Positions 1 to 10,167 of a DNA stretch of 64,000 nucleotides are shown here, piece after piece; the stretch's first letter is position 1, and every line of letters starts with the position of its first letter. Source of the stretch: Rhynchopus sp. YZ270_cl-10 (Eukaryota; Euglenozoa; Diplonemea; Diplonemida; Diplonemidae); contig OZ037870.1 of the NCBI GenBank assembly GCA_964035575.1, positions 1,218,014-1,282,013 of the forward strand. Reading direction: 5' to 3'. The notes beneath the pieces are model-generated. The model was given only the letters and a program-made list of their open reading frames with translations, was not told the origin of the DNA and did not search any database. A program made the position numbers and the translations under genes.

Positions 1-60
1 CCACGCACAGCATCTATCTCTCCTTCATAGGAAAGCACGCACCCCTGCACGGGCAATTCT

Positions 61-160
61 TCTGACTACTCTGTGAGCGGGAAAGTGTCACGTAGTTCAG
101 TCACCCAGCCGTGCTCCGGAACTCTGCCCGGCAGGTGTGGAGATAGTGTGTGGAAGCGAA
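61..160 (+). other. Structured ~100-nt module upstream of LRR gene (array version)
   Basis: Lies about 95 nt before the ATG. The same module is at 3375-3474, 6659-6758, 9973-10072 and 13287-13386 in the other units. It matches modules at 21586 and 25140 over stretches such as GTGAGCGG, AAGTGTCACGT, CCGTGCTCC and TAGTGTGTGGAAGCG. A CTGCC/GGCAG hairpin stands where the other copies have CACC/GGTG, so pairing is kept with different bases; the outer stem is reduced to ACTA/TAGT. It may be a 5' UTR or promoter element, or a relic of the free-standing module. Confidence 0.6.
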
Positions 161-255
161 GAGGGGAAAATTGGTTGTTGGGTAAGGGTTTGGGTACGTA
201 TATTACAATAACAACCCACACACGACAGGGTCTTTTCATTTTTTCCATAACAACT

Positions 256-1959
256 ATGTTGCGTCTCGCTCAAGTTGCGTTGCTGCTTGCGACGTTTGCA
301 GTGGGGTCTGATGCCAAGGTGTTCTACTGGTTCAAGGCGACGAGGAACTGGCAGAAGAGCCGTGGCAAGGAGCTCGGGAAGGAGGAGTACACCATGAAGG
401 GATGGGTGAAGGTGGACACTGGAGTGTCGAGGGACCTTGGCTGTCTGACGTGCAACTCGCACAACCACTGCTCGATGACAGGGAACTGGGCTGTGTCCGG
501 AACACAGAGCACGTCCGGTGCTCTGCAGCTGAGAACGCACATGGATGCGTGGGAGGACGACAACGGCGGGAGGTGCTCGTTCAAGAAGGGGTTCTGGATC
601 AACGATGACGACAGCCGCTGTCGCAAGGAGTGCAGTGTCAACATGAAGTCCTATGCAATGGGAACAACGCACACACACAGGTGCAGCGGTGGCAACGCCT
701 GGCTTGAGGTGCAGTTCCGTTGGTGGCCAGACACCACGTCTGCGCCGGACACACTTGCACCCCCAACGTCTGCACCGCCAACATCGGCACCCCCGACAAA
801 CGCACCACCGACGCCTGCTCCCCCGACAAGCGCACCGCCAACATCGGCACCCCCGACGTCTGCACCGCCAACAAACGCACCACCGACGTCCGCTCCCCCG
901 ACATCTGCTCCCCCGACAAGCGCACCACCGACATCGGCACCGCCAACATCCGCTCCCGCGACTTCTGCACCACCCACTTCCGCACCACCAACACCTGCCC
1001 CGACTCCGTTGTGCACTGACGGAACAGGATGGACGGACAGCCACGGCCACATGTGTGCGTTCTACATCCTGAGTGCTGTGCGCGACGCTCTGTACAACGA
1101 GACTCTTGGAGGCATCTTCTCCACCTGGACTGGCGACGACCCGTGCGTGTGGGGTGGTGTTGAGTGCTACGACGGAGAGTTTGTGTTCCGCCTCAAGCTT
1201 GGAAACACGGAAACTCTGGCAGCAGTGGTTCCGGACCTGTCCCGCCTGACGCGCATGGTTGAGTTGAACGTGCGTGGCACCCAGATCACTGGCTTTGCTG
1301 GACTGCCCGCATCTCTGCTGGACCTTGACTTCTCGTTCACACAGATCAACGGCCCGATGCCTGCCGCTGCCACTGCCGCAAAGAGGGCCATCAGTGCACG
1401 CAGTGCTGGACTGACAGGTGAGCTCCCAGACTTCCTGGACGGCATGCGCGAGATCGACGTGAGCTTCAACAGCATGGAGGGTCCGTTCCCTTCCCTGCCT
1501 GCCGACCTGATCAACTTCATTGCACAGAGCAACAAGTTCACTGGCCCACTCCCTGAGTGCGAGAGCTGCATGCGTGTCATTGTGAACACCAACGAGCTGA
1601 CAGGGTCTCTGCGTGCCTACCCGAACCTGTGGACGGGACACTTCCAATACAACTTCCTGAGCGGTGGACTGGACCTGACGCTCATGCCCACAGCCACATA
1701 CATTGACGTGACACGCAACATGCTGACCGGCACTGTGACTGACCTTCAGGACGCAGGGCTGAAGATCCAGACACTGAAGCTCGGACACAACGAGTTTTCG
1801 GGCAGTTTCCCATTTGCACCTGTGTCCCCTGCACGTGTGCTGCACCGCCTTGAGCTGAACCACAACCAGCTGACGGGTGCTGAGCCCACTGCAGCAGAGA
1901 CTGCTCTGGTTGCAGCTCAGGTGACGCACAACGACAACACCTTCGGTATGCGGAACTAG
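256..1959 (+). CDS. Secreted LRR protein with TSAPP-repeat linker (array copy 1)
   Basis: A 567-residue protein. I start at the ATG at 256 because it opens a clear signal peptide (MLRLAQVALLLATFAVGSDA); the frame is open further upstream but that stretch lacks protein character and overlaps a structured repeat. Order of parts: signal peptide 1-20; a cysteine- and tryptophan-containing domain of about 135 residues that I do not recognise; a Thr/Ser/Ala/Pro linker of pentapeptides (TSAPP, TNAPP, TPAPP) at about 159-250; then an LRR domain at about 265-567, opened by an N-cap with DPCVWGGVEC and followed by roughly ten irregular repeats with LxxNxLTG-type cores. The layout recalls kinetoplastid PSA-type surface antigens. 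There is no hydrophobic C-terminal tail, so no GPI signal is visible and the product may be released. A role in adhesion or prey recognition is inference. Confidence 0.88.
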   Translation: MLRLAQVALLLATFAVGSDAKVFYWFKATRNWQKSRGKELGKEEYTMKGWVKVDTGVSRDLGCLTCNSHNHCSMTGNWAVSGTQSTSGALQLRTHMDAWEDDNGGRCSFKKGFWINDDDSRCRKECSVNMKSYAMGTTHTHRCSGGNAWLEVQFRWWPDTTSAPDTLAPPTSAPPTSAPPTNAPPTPAPPTSAPPTSAPPTSAPPTNAPPTSAPPTSAPPTSAPPTSAPPTSAPATSAPPTSAPPTPAPTPLCTDGTGWTDSHGHMCAFYILSAVRDALYNETLGGIFSTWTGDDPCVWGGVECYDGEFVFRLKLGNTETLAAVVPDLSRLTRMVELNVRGTQITGFAGLPASLLDLDFSFTQINGPMPAAATAAKRAISARSAGLTGELPDFLDGMREIDVSFNSMEGPFPSLPADLINFIAQSNKFTGPLPECESCMRVIVNTNELTGSLRAYPNLWTGHFQYNFLSGGLDLTLMPTATYIDVTRNMLTGTVTDLQDAGLKIQTLKLGHNEFSGSFPFAPVSPARVLHRLELNHNQLTGAEPTAAETALVAAQVTHNDNTFGMRN

Positions 1960-3569
1960 TCTTTAGCTTTCTCAACACACACACATCTACCCCACAGATC
2001 AGCTGTGATCGACTGACACCATTTTTACGCTGTCTGATCATTGACTTGAACATCAGACATTTCCACATTGCTCTCCCTCTCGCCCTCCCTGTCAAGGGTT
2101 CATTGTTTGTACCGCACCTGGATGGCAGCTGGGCACACCTGTTAATCGTTCCGAACGATGCAGATCAGGGCGCCTGTGCTTTTCCACGGTTGTACTTTCT
2201 CTCTCTCTCTCTGAAATGTGTCGCGACGCTTGTCTGTGCTGTAGTTCTGACCCCTCGGAGGGGCTCTCAGAATGACGGTGCAAAGTGTGTCAAGACAAAA
2301 TGAGAGATACTTTTATCATTTAGCTTTATTTTCCCCACCCTCAAGCAGTCTAATCGTGGACAGCTCCAGTGCCGTTGGCTTCTGAGCGTCCTTCCGTGTA
2401 CTGCTGGTGCTCTTCCCTTACCTACCCATCCCCGTAATTTCCACTGTGTCTCTGGTGTTCGAAAATAGTTGAGGGCGTTGGCACACACTGCACGTGGCTG
2501 TGTTGATGTGGCCACCAAGGCTTCAACATGCGGCGGCTATTGAGCTGTCTTATTTCTACCAGTGGCGTACCCCTTCCCTTCCCCTTACAACAAAGTTTAT
2601 CTTTATCCGACAAAATAATGCGACGCCCGCGCTTTGCAGGTGTTGTATTATTTGTTGTTTTTCTCTGCTCGTTCTGCTTTGAGCATCATGTGAGAACGTT
2701 TGAACCAGACACAGGCTCTTGTATTTCCTTGCCACGCAAAGGTCAGGTTCTTGCAATGTCTGTGCCTAGTGAAGACCTCCTTCGCAGTTGCTCAGCGAAC
2801 ACCCGTTTTCTCTCTTTTTCCACAGATCGAAAGCCCGCATTGTACTCCTGGGTTAATTTGGTCGATGCTGTCTTTCTCTCGACAGCATATTGTTTCAGTT
2901 TTTATTTTCTCTCTCGCTCTTTTTATAATAAGGTGACCAAGCACGTGAGGCTTAGGGTCATCTTATAAACTTTTCTCTTTCAATCCTGCCCACCCTGTCT
3001 CCCATGTCAAGGTGTGTAGTTAGGATATTTTACATACATCACACATATTTCAAAACATTCGTGTAAGCGTATTCCGAGTCTCGTGTAGTTCGTGCACAGG
3101 AGACGGCAAGTAACACTGCCACATTCCTGAGCTTGGACAATCAGACTATACATCACCACGTTAACACAACAACTACAAAAAATAGAGGGCGACACTTTTT
3201 TGTAAACTCCCCCACACTGCATATGACTTCTCTTCTGTGAGATGTAACGCGCTCCCACCAAAAGGCCTCTCGTATCTGTAGCGACACACATGCACAGAAG
3301 GCGGCGTCGTCTTACCACGCACAGCATCTATCTCTCCTTCATAGGAAAGCACGCACCCCTGCACGGGCAATTCTTCTGACTACTCTGTGAGCGGGAAAGT
3401 GTCACGTAGTTCAGTCACCCAGCCGTGCTCCGGAACTCTGCCCGGCAGGTGTGGAGATAGTGTGTGGAAGCGAAGAGGGGAAAATTGGTTGTTGGGTAAG
3501 GGTTTGGGTACGTATATTACAATAACAACCCACACACGACAGGGTCTTTTCATTTTTTCCATAACAACT
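1960..3569 (+). other. Array intergenic region (3' flank and next 5' flank)
   Basis: About 1.6 kb between LRR genes, repeated four times (5244-6853, 8558-10167, 11872-13481), with the part up to about 16535 after the last gene. It holds a CT microsatellite near 2200, a GC-rich stem-loop at 2245-2272 (arms TTCTGA/TCAGAA enclosing CCCCT/AGGGG), a same-strand hairpin at 2930-2964, and the structured module before the next gene. A 146-residue frame at 2528-2968 is open but runs through the hairpin and resembles no protein. I see no second gene. Confidence 0.7.
2930..2964 (+). repeat. Class-1 dispersed hairpin (array, one per unit)
   Basis: Left arm AAGGTGAC then CAAGC, loop with GAGG, right arm GCTTAGGGTCATCTT. 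The outer 8 bp pair fully with one G-U, the inner part forms AAGC/GCTT, and a GG bulge lies between. It is followed by ATAAACTTTTCTCTTTC. Exact copies are at 6214-6248, 9528-9562, 12842-12876 and 16156-16190. This is the type example of a dispersed family. Confidence 0.8.
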
Positions 3570-5243
3570 ATGTTGCGTCTCGCTCAAGTTGCGTTGCTGC
3601 TTGCGACGTTTGCAGTGGGGTCTGATGCCAAGGTGTTCTACTGGTTCAAGGCGACGAGGAACTGGCAGAAGAGCCGTGGCAAGGAGCTCGGGAAGGAGGA
3701 GTACACCATGAAGGGATGGGTGAAGGTGGACACTGGAGTGTCGAGGGACCTTGGCTGTCTGACGTGCAACTCGCACAACCACTGCTCGATGACAGGGAAC
3801 TGGGCTGTGTCCGGAACACAGAGCACGTCCGGTGCTCTGCAGCTGAGAACGCACATGGATGCGTGGGAGGACGACAACGGCGGGAGGTGCTCGTTCAAGA
3901 AGGGGTTCTGGATCAACGATGACGACAGCCGCTGTCGCAAGGAGTGCAGTGTCAACATGAAGTCCTATGCAATGGGAACAACGCACACACACAGGTGCAG
4001 CGGTGGCAACGCCTGGCTTGAGGTGCAGTTCCGTTGGTGGCCAGACACCACGTCTGCGCCGGACACACTTGCACCCCCAACGTCTGCACCGCCAACATCG
4101 GCACCCCCGACAAGCGCACCGCCAACATCGGCACCCCCGACGTCTGCACCGCCAACAAACGCACCACCGACGTCCGCTCCCCCGACATCTGCTCCCCCGA
4201 CAAGCGCACCACCGACATCGGCACCGCCAACATCCGCTCCCGCGACTTCTGCACCACCCACTTCCGCACCACCAACACCTGCCCCGACTCCGTTGTGCAC
4301 TGACGGAACAGGATGGACGGACAGCCACGGCCACATGTGTGCGTTCTACATCCTGAGTGCTGTGCGCGACGCTCTGTACAACGAGACTCTTGGAGGCATC
4401 TTCTCCACCTGGACTGGCGACGACCCGTGCGTGTGGGGTGGTGTTGAGTGCTACGACGGAGAGTTTGTGTTCCGCCTCAAGCTTGGAAACACGGAAACTC
4501 TGGCAGCAGTGGTTCCGGACCTGTCCCGCCTGACGCGCATGGTTGAGTTGAACGTGCGTGGCACCCAGATCACTGGCTTTGCTGGACTGCCCGCATCTCT
4601 GCTGGACCTTGACTTCTCGTTCACACAGATCAACGGCCCGATGCCTGCCGCTGCCACTGCCGCAAAGAGGGCCATCAGTGCACGCAGTGCTGGACTGACA
4701 GGTGAGCTCCCAGACTTCCTGGACGGCATGCGCGAGATCGACGTGAGCTTCAACAGCATGGAGGGTCCGTTCCCTTCCCTGCCTGCCGACCTGATCAACT
4801 TCATTGCACAGAGCAACAAGTTCACTGGCCCACTCCCTGAGTGCGAGAGCTGCATGCGTGTCATTGTGAACACCAACGAGCTGACAGGGTCTCTGCGTGC
4901 CTACCCGAACCTGTGGACGGGACACTTCCAATACAACTTCCTGAGCGGTGGACTGGACCTGACGCTCATGCCCACAGCCACATACATTGACGTGACACGC
5001 AACATGCTGACCGGCACTGTGACTGACCTTCAGGACGCAGGGCTGAAGATCCAGACACTGAAGCTCGGACACAACGAGTTTTCGGGCAGTTTCCCATTTG
5101 CACCTGTGTCCCCTGCACGTGTGCTGCACCGCCTTGAGCTGAACCACAACCAGCTGACGGGTGCTGAGCCCACTGCAGCAGAGACTGCTCTGGTTGCAGC
5201 TCAGGTGACGCACAACGACAACACCTTCGGTATGCGGAACTAG
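3570..5243 (+). CDS. Secreted LRR protein (array copy 2, short linker)
   Basis: Same protein as copy 1 but 557 residues. It lacks ten residues (two pentapeptides, including the TNAPP and TPAPP variants) early in the proline-rich linker, a clean 30-bp loss in frame. Signal peptide, N-terminal domain and LRR domain are unchanged. This is the only coding difference I found among the five copies and it behaves like a minisatellite step. Confidence 0.88.
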   Translation: MLRLAQVALLLATFAVGSDAKVFYWFKATRNWQKSRGKELGKEEYTMKGWVKVDTGVSRDLGCLTCNSHNHCSMTGNWAVSGTQSTSGALQLRTHMDAWEDDNGGRCSFKKGFWINDDDSRCRKECSVNMKSYAMGTTHTHRCSGGNAWLEVQFRWWPDTTSAPDTLAPPTSAPPTSAPPTSAPPTSAPPTSAPPTNAPPTSAPPTSAPPTSAPPTSAPPTSAPATSAPPTSAPPTPAPTPLCTDGTGWTDSHGHMCAFYILSAVRDALYNETLGGIFSTWTGDDPCVWGGVECYDGEFVFRLKLGNTETLAAVVPDLSRLTRMVELNVRGTQITGFAGLPASLLDLDFSFTQINGPMPAAATAAKRAISARSAGLTGELPDFLDGMREIDVSFNSMEGPFPSLPADLINFIAQSNKFTGPLPECESCMRVIVNTNELTGSLRAYPNLWTGHFQYNFLSGGLDLTLMPTATYIDVTRNMLTGTVTDLQDAGLKIQTLKLGHNEFSGSFPFAPVSPARVLHRLELNHNQLTGAEPTAAETALVAAQVTHNDNTFGMRN

Positions 5244-6853
5244 TCTTTAGCTTTCTCAACACACACACATCTACCCCACAGATCAGCTGTGATCGACTGA
5301 CACCATTTTTACGCTGTCTGATCATTGACTTGAACATCAGACATTTCCACATTGCTCTCCCTCTCGCCCTCCCTGTCAAGGGTTCATTGTTTGTACCGCA
5401 CCTGGATGGCAGCTGGGCACACCTGTTAATCGTTCCGAACGATGCAGATCAGGGCGCCTGTGCTTTTCCACGGTTGTACTTTCTCTCTCTCTCTCTGAAA
5501 TGTGTCGCGACGCTTGTCTGTGCTGTAGTTCTGACCCCTCGGAGGGGCTCTCAGAATGACGGTGCAAAGTGTGTCAAGACAAAATGAGAGATACTTTTAT
5601 CATTTAGCTTTATTTTCCCCACCCTCAAGCAGTCTAATCGTGGACAGCTCCAGTGCCGTTGGCTTCTGAGCGTCCTTCCGTGTACTGCTGGTGCTCTTCC
5701 CTTACCTACCCATCCCCGTAATTTCCACTGTGTCTCTGGTGTTCGAAAATAGTTGAGGGCGTTGGCACACACTGCACGTGGCTGTGTTGATGTGGCCACC
5801 AAGGCTTCAACATGCGGCGGCTATTGAGCTGTCTTATTTCTACCAGTGGCGTACCCCTTCCCTTCCCCTTACAACAAAGTTTATCTTTATCCGACAAAAT
5901 AATGCGACGCCCGCGCTTTGCAGGTGTTGTATTATTTGTTGTTTTTCTCTGCTCGTTCTGCTTTGAGCATCATGTGAGAACGTTTGAACCAGACACAGGC
6001 TCTTGTATTTCCTTGCCACGCAAAGGTCAGGTTCTTGCAATGTCTGTGCCTAGTGAAGACCTCCTTCGCAGTTGCTCAGCGAACACCCGTTTTCTCTCTT
6101 TTTCCACAGATCGAAAGCCCGCATTGTACTCCTGGGTTAATTTGGTCGATGCTGTCTTTCTCTCGACAGCATATTGTTTCAGTTTTTATTTTCTCTCTCG
6201 CTCTTTTTATAATAAGGTGACCAAGCACGTGAGGCTTAGGGTCATCTTATAAACTTTTCTCTTTCAATCCTGCCCACCCTGTCTCCCATGTCAAGGTGTG
6301 TAGTTAGGATATTTTACATACATCACACATATTTCAAAACATTCGTGTAAGCGTATTCCGAGTCTCGTGTAGTTCGTGCACAGGAGACGGCAAGTAACAC
6401 TGCCACATTCCTGAGCTTGGACAATCAGACTATACATCACCACGTTAACACAACAACTACAAAAAATAGAGGGCGACACTTTTTTGTAAACTCCCCCACA
6501 CTGCATATGACTTCTCTTCTGTGAGATGTAACGCGCTCCCACCAAAAGGCCTCTCGTATCTGTAGCGACACACATGCACAGAAGGCGGCGTCGTCTTACC
6601 ACGCACAGCATCTATCTCTCCTTCATAGGAAAGCACGCACCCCTGCACGGGCAATTCTTCTGACTACTCTGTGAGCGGGAAAGTGTCACGTAGTTCAGTC
6701 ACCCAGCCGTGCTCCGGAACTCTGCCCGGCAGGTGTGGAGATAGTGTGTGGAAGCGAAGAGGGGAAAATTGGTTGTTGGGTAAGGGTTTGGGTACGTATA
6801 TTACAATAACAACCCACACACGACAGGGTCTTTTCATTTTTTCCATAACAACT

Positions 6854-8557
6854 ATGTTGCGTCTCGCTCAAGTTGCGTTGCTGCTTGCGACGTTTGCAGT
6901 GGGGTCTGATGCCAAGGTGTTCTACTGGTTCAAGGCGACGAGGAACTGGCAGAAGAGCCGTGGCAAGGAGCTCGGGAAGGAGGAGTACACCATGAAGGGA
7001 TGGGTGAAGGTGGACACTGGAGTGTCGAGGGACCTTGGCTGTCTGACGTGCAACTCGCACAACCACTGCTCGATGACAGGGAACTGGGCTGTGTCCGGAA
7101 CACAGAGCACGTCCGGTGCTCTGCAGCTGAGAACGCACATGGATGCGTGGGAGGACGACAACGGCGGGAGGTGCTCGTTCAAGAAGGGGTTCTGGATCAA
7201 CGATGACGACAGCCGCTGTCGCAAGGAGTGCAGTGTCAACATGAAGTCCTATGCAATGGGAACAACGCACACACACAGGTGCAGCGGTGGCAACGCCTGG
7301 CTTGAGGTGCAGTTCCGTTGGTGGCCAGACACCACGTCTGCGCCGGACACACTTGCACCCCCAACGTCTGCACCGCCAACATCGGCACCCCCGACAAACG
7401 CACCACCGACGCCTGCTCCCCCGACAAGCGCACCGCCAACATCGGCACCCCCGACGTCTGCACCGCCAACAAACGCACCACCGACGTCCGCTCCCCCGAC
7501 ATCTGCTCCCCCGACAAGCGCACCACCGACATCGGCACCGCCAACATCCGCTCCCGCGACTTCTGCACCACCCACTTCCGCACCACCAACACCTGCCCCG
7601 ACTCCGTTGTGCACTGACGGAACAGGATGGACGGACAGCCACGGCCACATGTGTGCGTTCTACATCCTGAGTGCTGTGCGCGACGCTCTGTACAACGAGA
7701 CTCTTGGAGGCATCTTCTCCACCTGGACTGGCGACGACCCGTGCGTGTGGGGTGGTGTTGAGTGCTACGACGGAGAGTTTGTGTTCCGCCTCAAGCTTGG
7801 AAACACGGAAACTCTGGCAGCAGTGGTTCCGGACCTGTCCCGCCTGACGCGCATGGTTGAGTTGAACGTGCGTGGCACCCAGATCACTGGCTTTGCTGGA
7901 CTGCCCGCATCTCTGCTGGACCTTGACTTCTCGTTCACACAGATCAACGGCCCGATGCCTGCCGCTGCCACTGCCGCAAAGAGGGCCATCAGTGCACGCA
8001 GTGCTGGACTGACAGGTGAGCTCCCAGACTTCCTGGACGGCATGCGCGAGATCGACGTGAGCTTCAACAGCATGGAGGGTCCGTTCCCTTCCCTGCCTGC
8101 CGACCTGATCAACTTCATTGCACAGAGCAACAAGTTCACTGGCCCACTCCCTGAGTGCGAGAGCTGCATGCGTGTCATTGTGAACACCAACGAGCTGACA
8201 GGGTCTCTGCGTGCCTACCCGAACCTGTGGACGGGACACTTCCAATACAACTTCCTGAGCGGTGGACTGGACCTGACGCTCATGCCCACAGCCACATACA
8301 TTGACGTGACACGCAACATGCTGACCGGCACTGTGACTGACCTTCAGGACGCAGGGCTGAAGATCCAGACACTGAAGCTCGGACACAACGAGTTTTCGGG
8401 CAGTTTCCCATTTGCACCTGTGTCCCCTGCACGTGTGCTGCACCGCCTTGAGCTGAACCACAACCAGCTGACGGGTGCTGAGCCCACTGCAGCAGAGACT
8501 GCTCTGGTTGCAGCTCAGGTGACGCACAACGACAACACCTTCGGTATGCGGAACTAG
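6854..8557 (+). CDS. Secreted LRR protein (array copy 3)
   Basis: A 567-residue protein identical to copy 1, starting at the ATG that opens the signal peptide. Its full-length linker next to the shortened one of copy 2 shows that the length variant has not spread through the array. Confidence 0.88.
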   Translation: MLRLAQVALLLATFAVGSDAKVFYWFKATRNWQKSRGKELGKEEYTMKGWVKVDTGVSRDLGCLTCNSHNHCSMTGNWAVSGTQSTSGALQLRTHMDAWEDDNGGRCSFKKGFWINDDDSRCRKECSVNMKSYAMGTTHTHRCSGGNAWLEVQFRWWPDTTSAPDTLAPPTSAPPTSAPPTNAPPTPAPPTSAPPTSAPPTSAPPTNAPPTSAPPTSAPPTSAPPTSAPPTSAPATSAPPTSAPPTPAPTPLCTDGTGWTDSHGHMCAFYILSAVRDALYNETLGGIFSTWTGDDPCVWGGVECYDGEFVFRLKLGNTETLAAVVPDLSRLTRMVELNVRGTQITGFAGLPASLLDLDFSFTQINGPMPAAATAAKRAISARSAGLTGELPDFLDGMREIDVSFNSMEGPFPSLPADLINFIAQSNKFTGPLPECESCMRVIVNTNELTGSLRAYPNLWTGHFQYNFLSGGLDLTLMPTATYIDVTRNMLTGTVTDLQDAGLKIQTLKLGHNEFSGSFPFAPVSPARVLHRLELNHNQLTGAEPTAAETALVAAQVTHNDNTFGMRN

Positions 8558-10167
8558 TCTTTAGCTTTCTCAACACACACACATCTACCCCACAGATCAG
8601 CTGTGATCGACTGACACCATTTTTACGCTGTCTGATCATTGACTTGAACATCAGACATTTCCACATTGCTCTCCCTCTCGCCCTCCCTGTCAAGGGTTCA
8701 TTGTTTGTACCGCACCTGGATGGCAGCTGGGCACACCTGTTAATCGTTCCGAACGATGCAGATCAGGGCGCCTGTGCTTTTCCACGGTTGTACTTTCTCT
8801 CTCTCTCTCTGAAATGTGTCGCGACGCTTGTCTGTGCTGTAGTTCTGACCCCTCGGAGGGGCTCTCAGAATGACGGTGCAAAGTGTGTCAAGACAAAATG
8901 AGAGATACTTTTATCATTTAGCTTTATTTTCCCCACCCTCAAGCAGTCTAATCGTGGACAGCTCCAGTGCCGTTGGCTTCTGAGCGTCCTTCCGTGTACT
9001 GCTGGTGCTCTTCCCTTACCTACCCATCCCCGTAATTTCCACTGTGTCTCTGGTGTTCGAAAATAGTTGAGGGCGTTGGCACACACTGCACGTGGCTGTG
9101 TTGATGTGGCCACCAAGGCTTCAACATGCGGCGGCTATTGAGCTGTCTTATTTCTACCAGTGGCGTACCCCTTCCCTTCCCCTTACAACAAAGTTTATCT
9201 TTATCCGACAAAATAATGCGACGCCCGCGCTTTGCAGGTGTTGTATTATTTGTTGTTTTTCTCTGCTCGTTCTGCTTTGAGCATCATGTGAGAACGTTTG
9301 AACCAGACACAGGCTCTTGTATTTCCTTGCCACGCAAAGGTCAGGTTCTTGCAATGTCTGTGCCTAGTGAAGACCTCCTTCGCAGTTGCTCAGCGAACAC
9401 CCGTTTTCTCTCTTTTTCCACAGATCGAAAGCCCGCATTGTACTCCTGGGTTAATTTGGTCGATGCTGTCTTTCTCTCGACAGCATATTGTTTCAGTTTT
9501 TATTTTCTCTCTCGCTCTTTTTATAATAAGGTGACCAAGCACGTGAGGCTTAGGGTCATCTTATAAACTTTTCTCTTTCAATCCTGCCCACCCTGTCTCC
9601 CATGTCAAGGTGTGTAGTTAGGATATTTTACATACATCACACATATTTCAAAACATTCGTGTAAGCGTATTCCGAGTCTCGTGTAGTTCGTGCACAGGAG
9701 ACGGCAAGTAACACTGCCACATTCCTGAGCTTGGACAATCAGACTATACATCACCACGTTAACACAACAACTACAAAAAATAGAGGGCGACACTTTTTTG
9801 TAAACTCCCCCACACTGCATATGACTTCTCTTCTGTGAGATGTAACGCGCTCCCACCAAAAGGCCTCTCGTATCTGTAGCGACACACATGCACAGAAGGC
9901 GGCGTCGTCTTACCACGCACAGCATCTATCTCTCCTTCATAGGAAAGCACGCACCCCTGCACGGGCAATTCTTCTGACTACTCTGTGAGCGGGAAAGTGT
10001 CACGTAGTTCAGTCACCCAGCCGTGCTCCGGAACTCTGCCCGGCAGGTGTGGAGATAGTGTGTGGAAGCGAAGAGGGGAAAATTGGTTGTTGGGTAAGGG
10101 TTTGGGTACGTATATTACAATAACAACCCACACACGACAGGGTCTTTTCATTTTTTCCATAACAACT

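Noticed and set aside
61-160. Hammerhead-type ribozyme in the LRR 5' module (CTGTGAG...GAAA)
   Set aside because: The CUGANGA core is not present and the three required stems cannot be formed around it.
97-1929. A 610-codon open frame on the minus strand of each LRR unit
   Set aside because: It is the complement of the LRR gene: Cys/Arg/Trp-rich over the proline linker, without signal peptide or domains. GC-rich coding DNA with few A/T-start codons on the other strand leaves it open by chance.
2528-2968. 146-codon frame in the array intergenic region, with a hydrophobic segment
   Set aside because: It reads through a T-rich region and ends inside the class-1 hairpin; its conservation across units only reflects whole-unit homogenisation.
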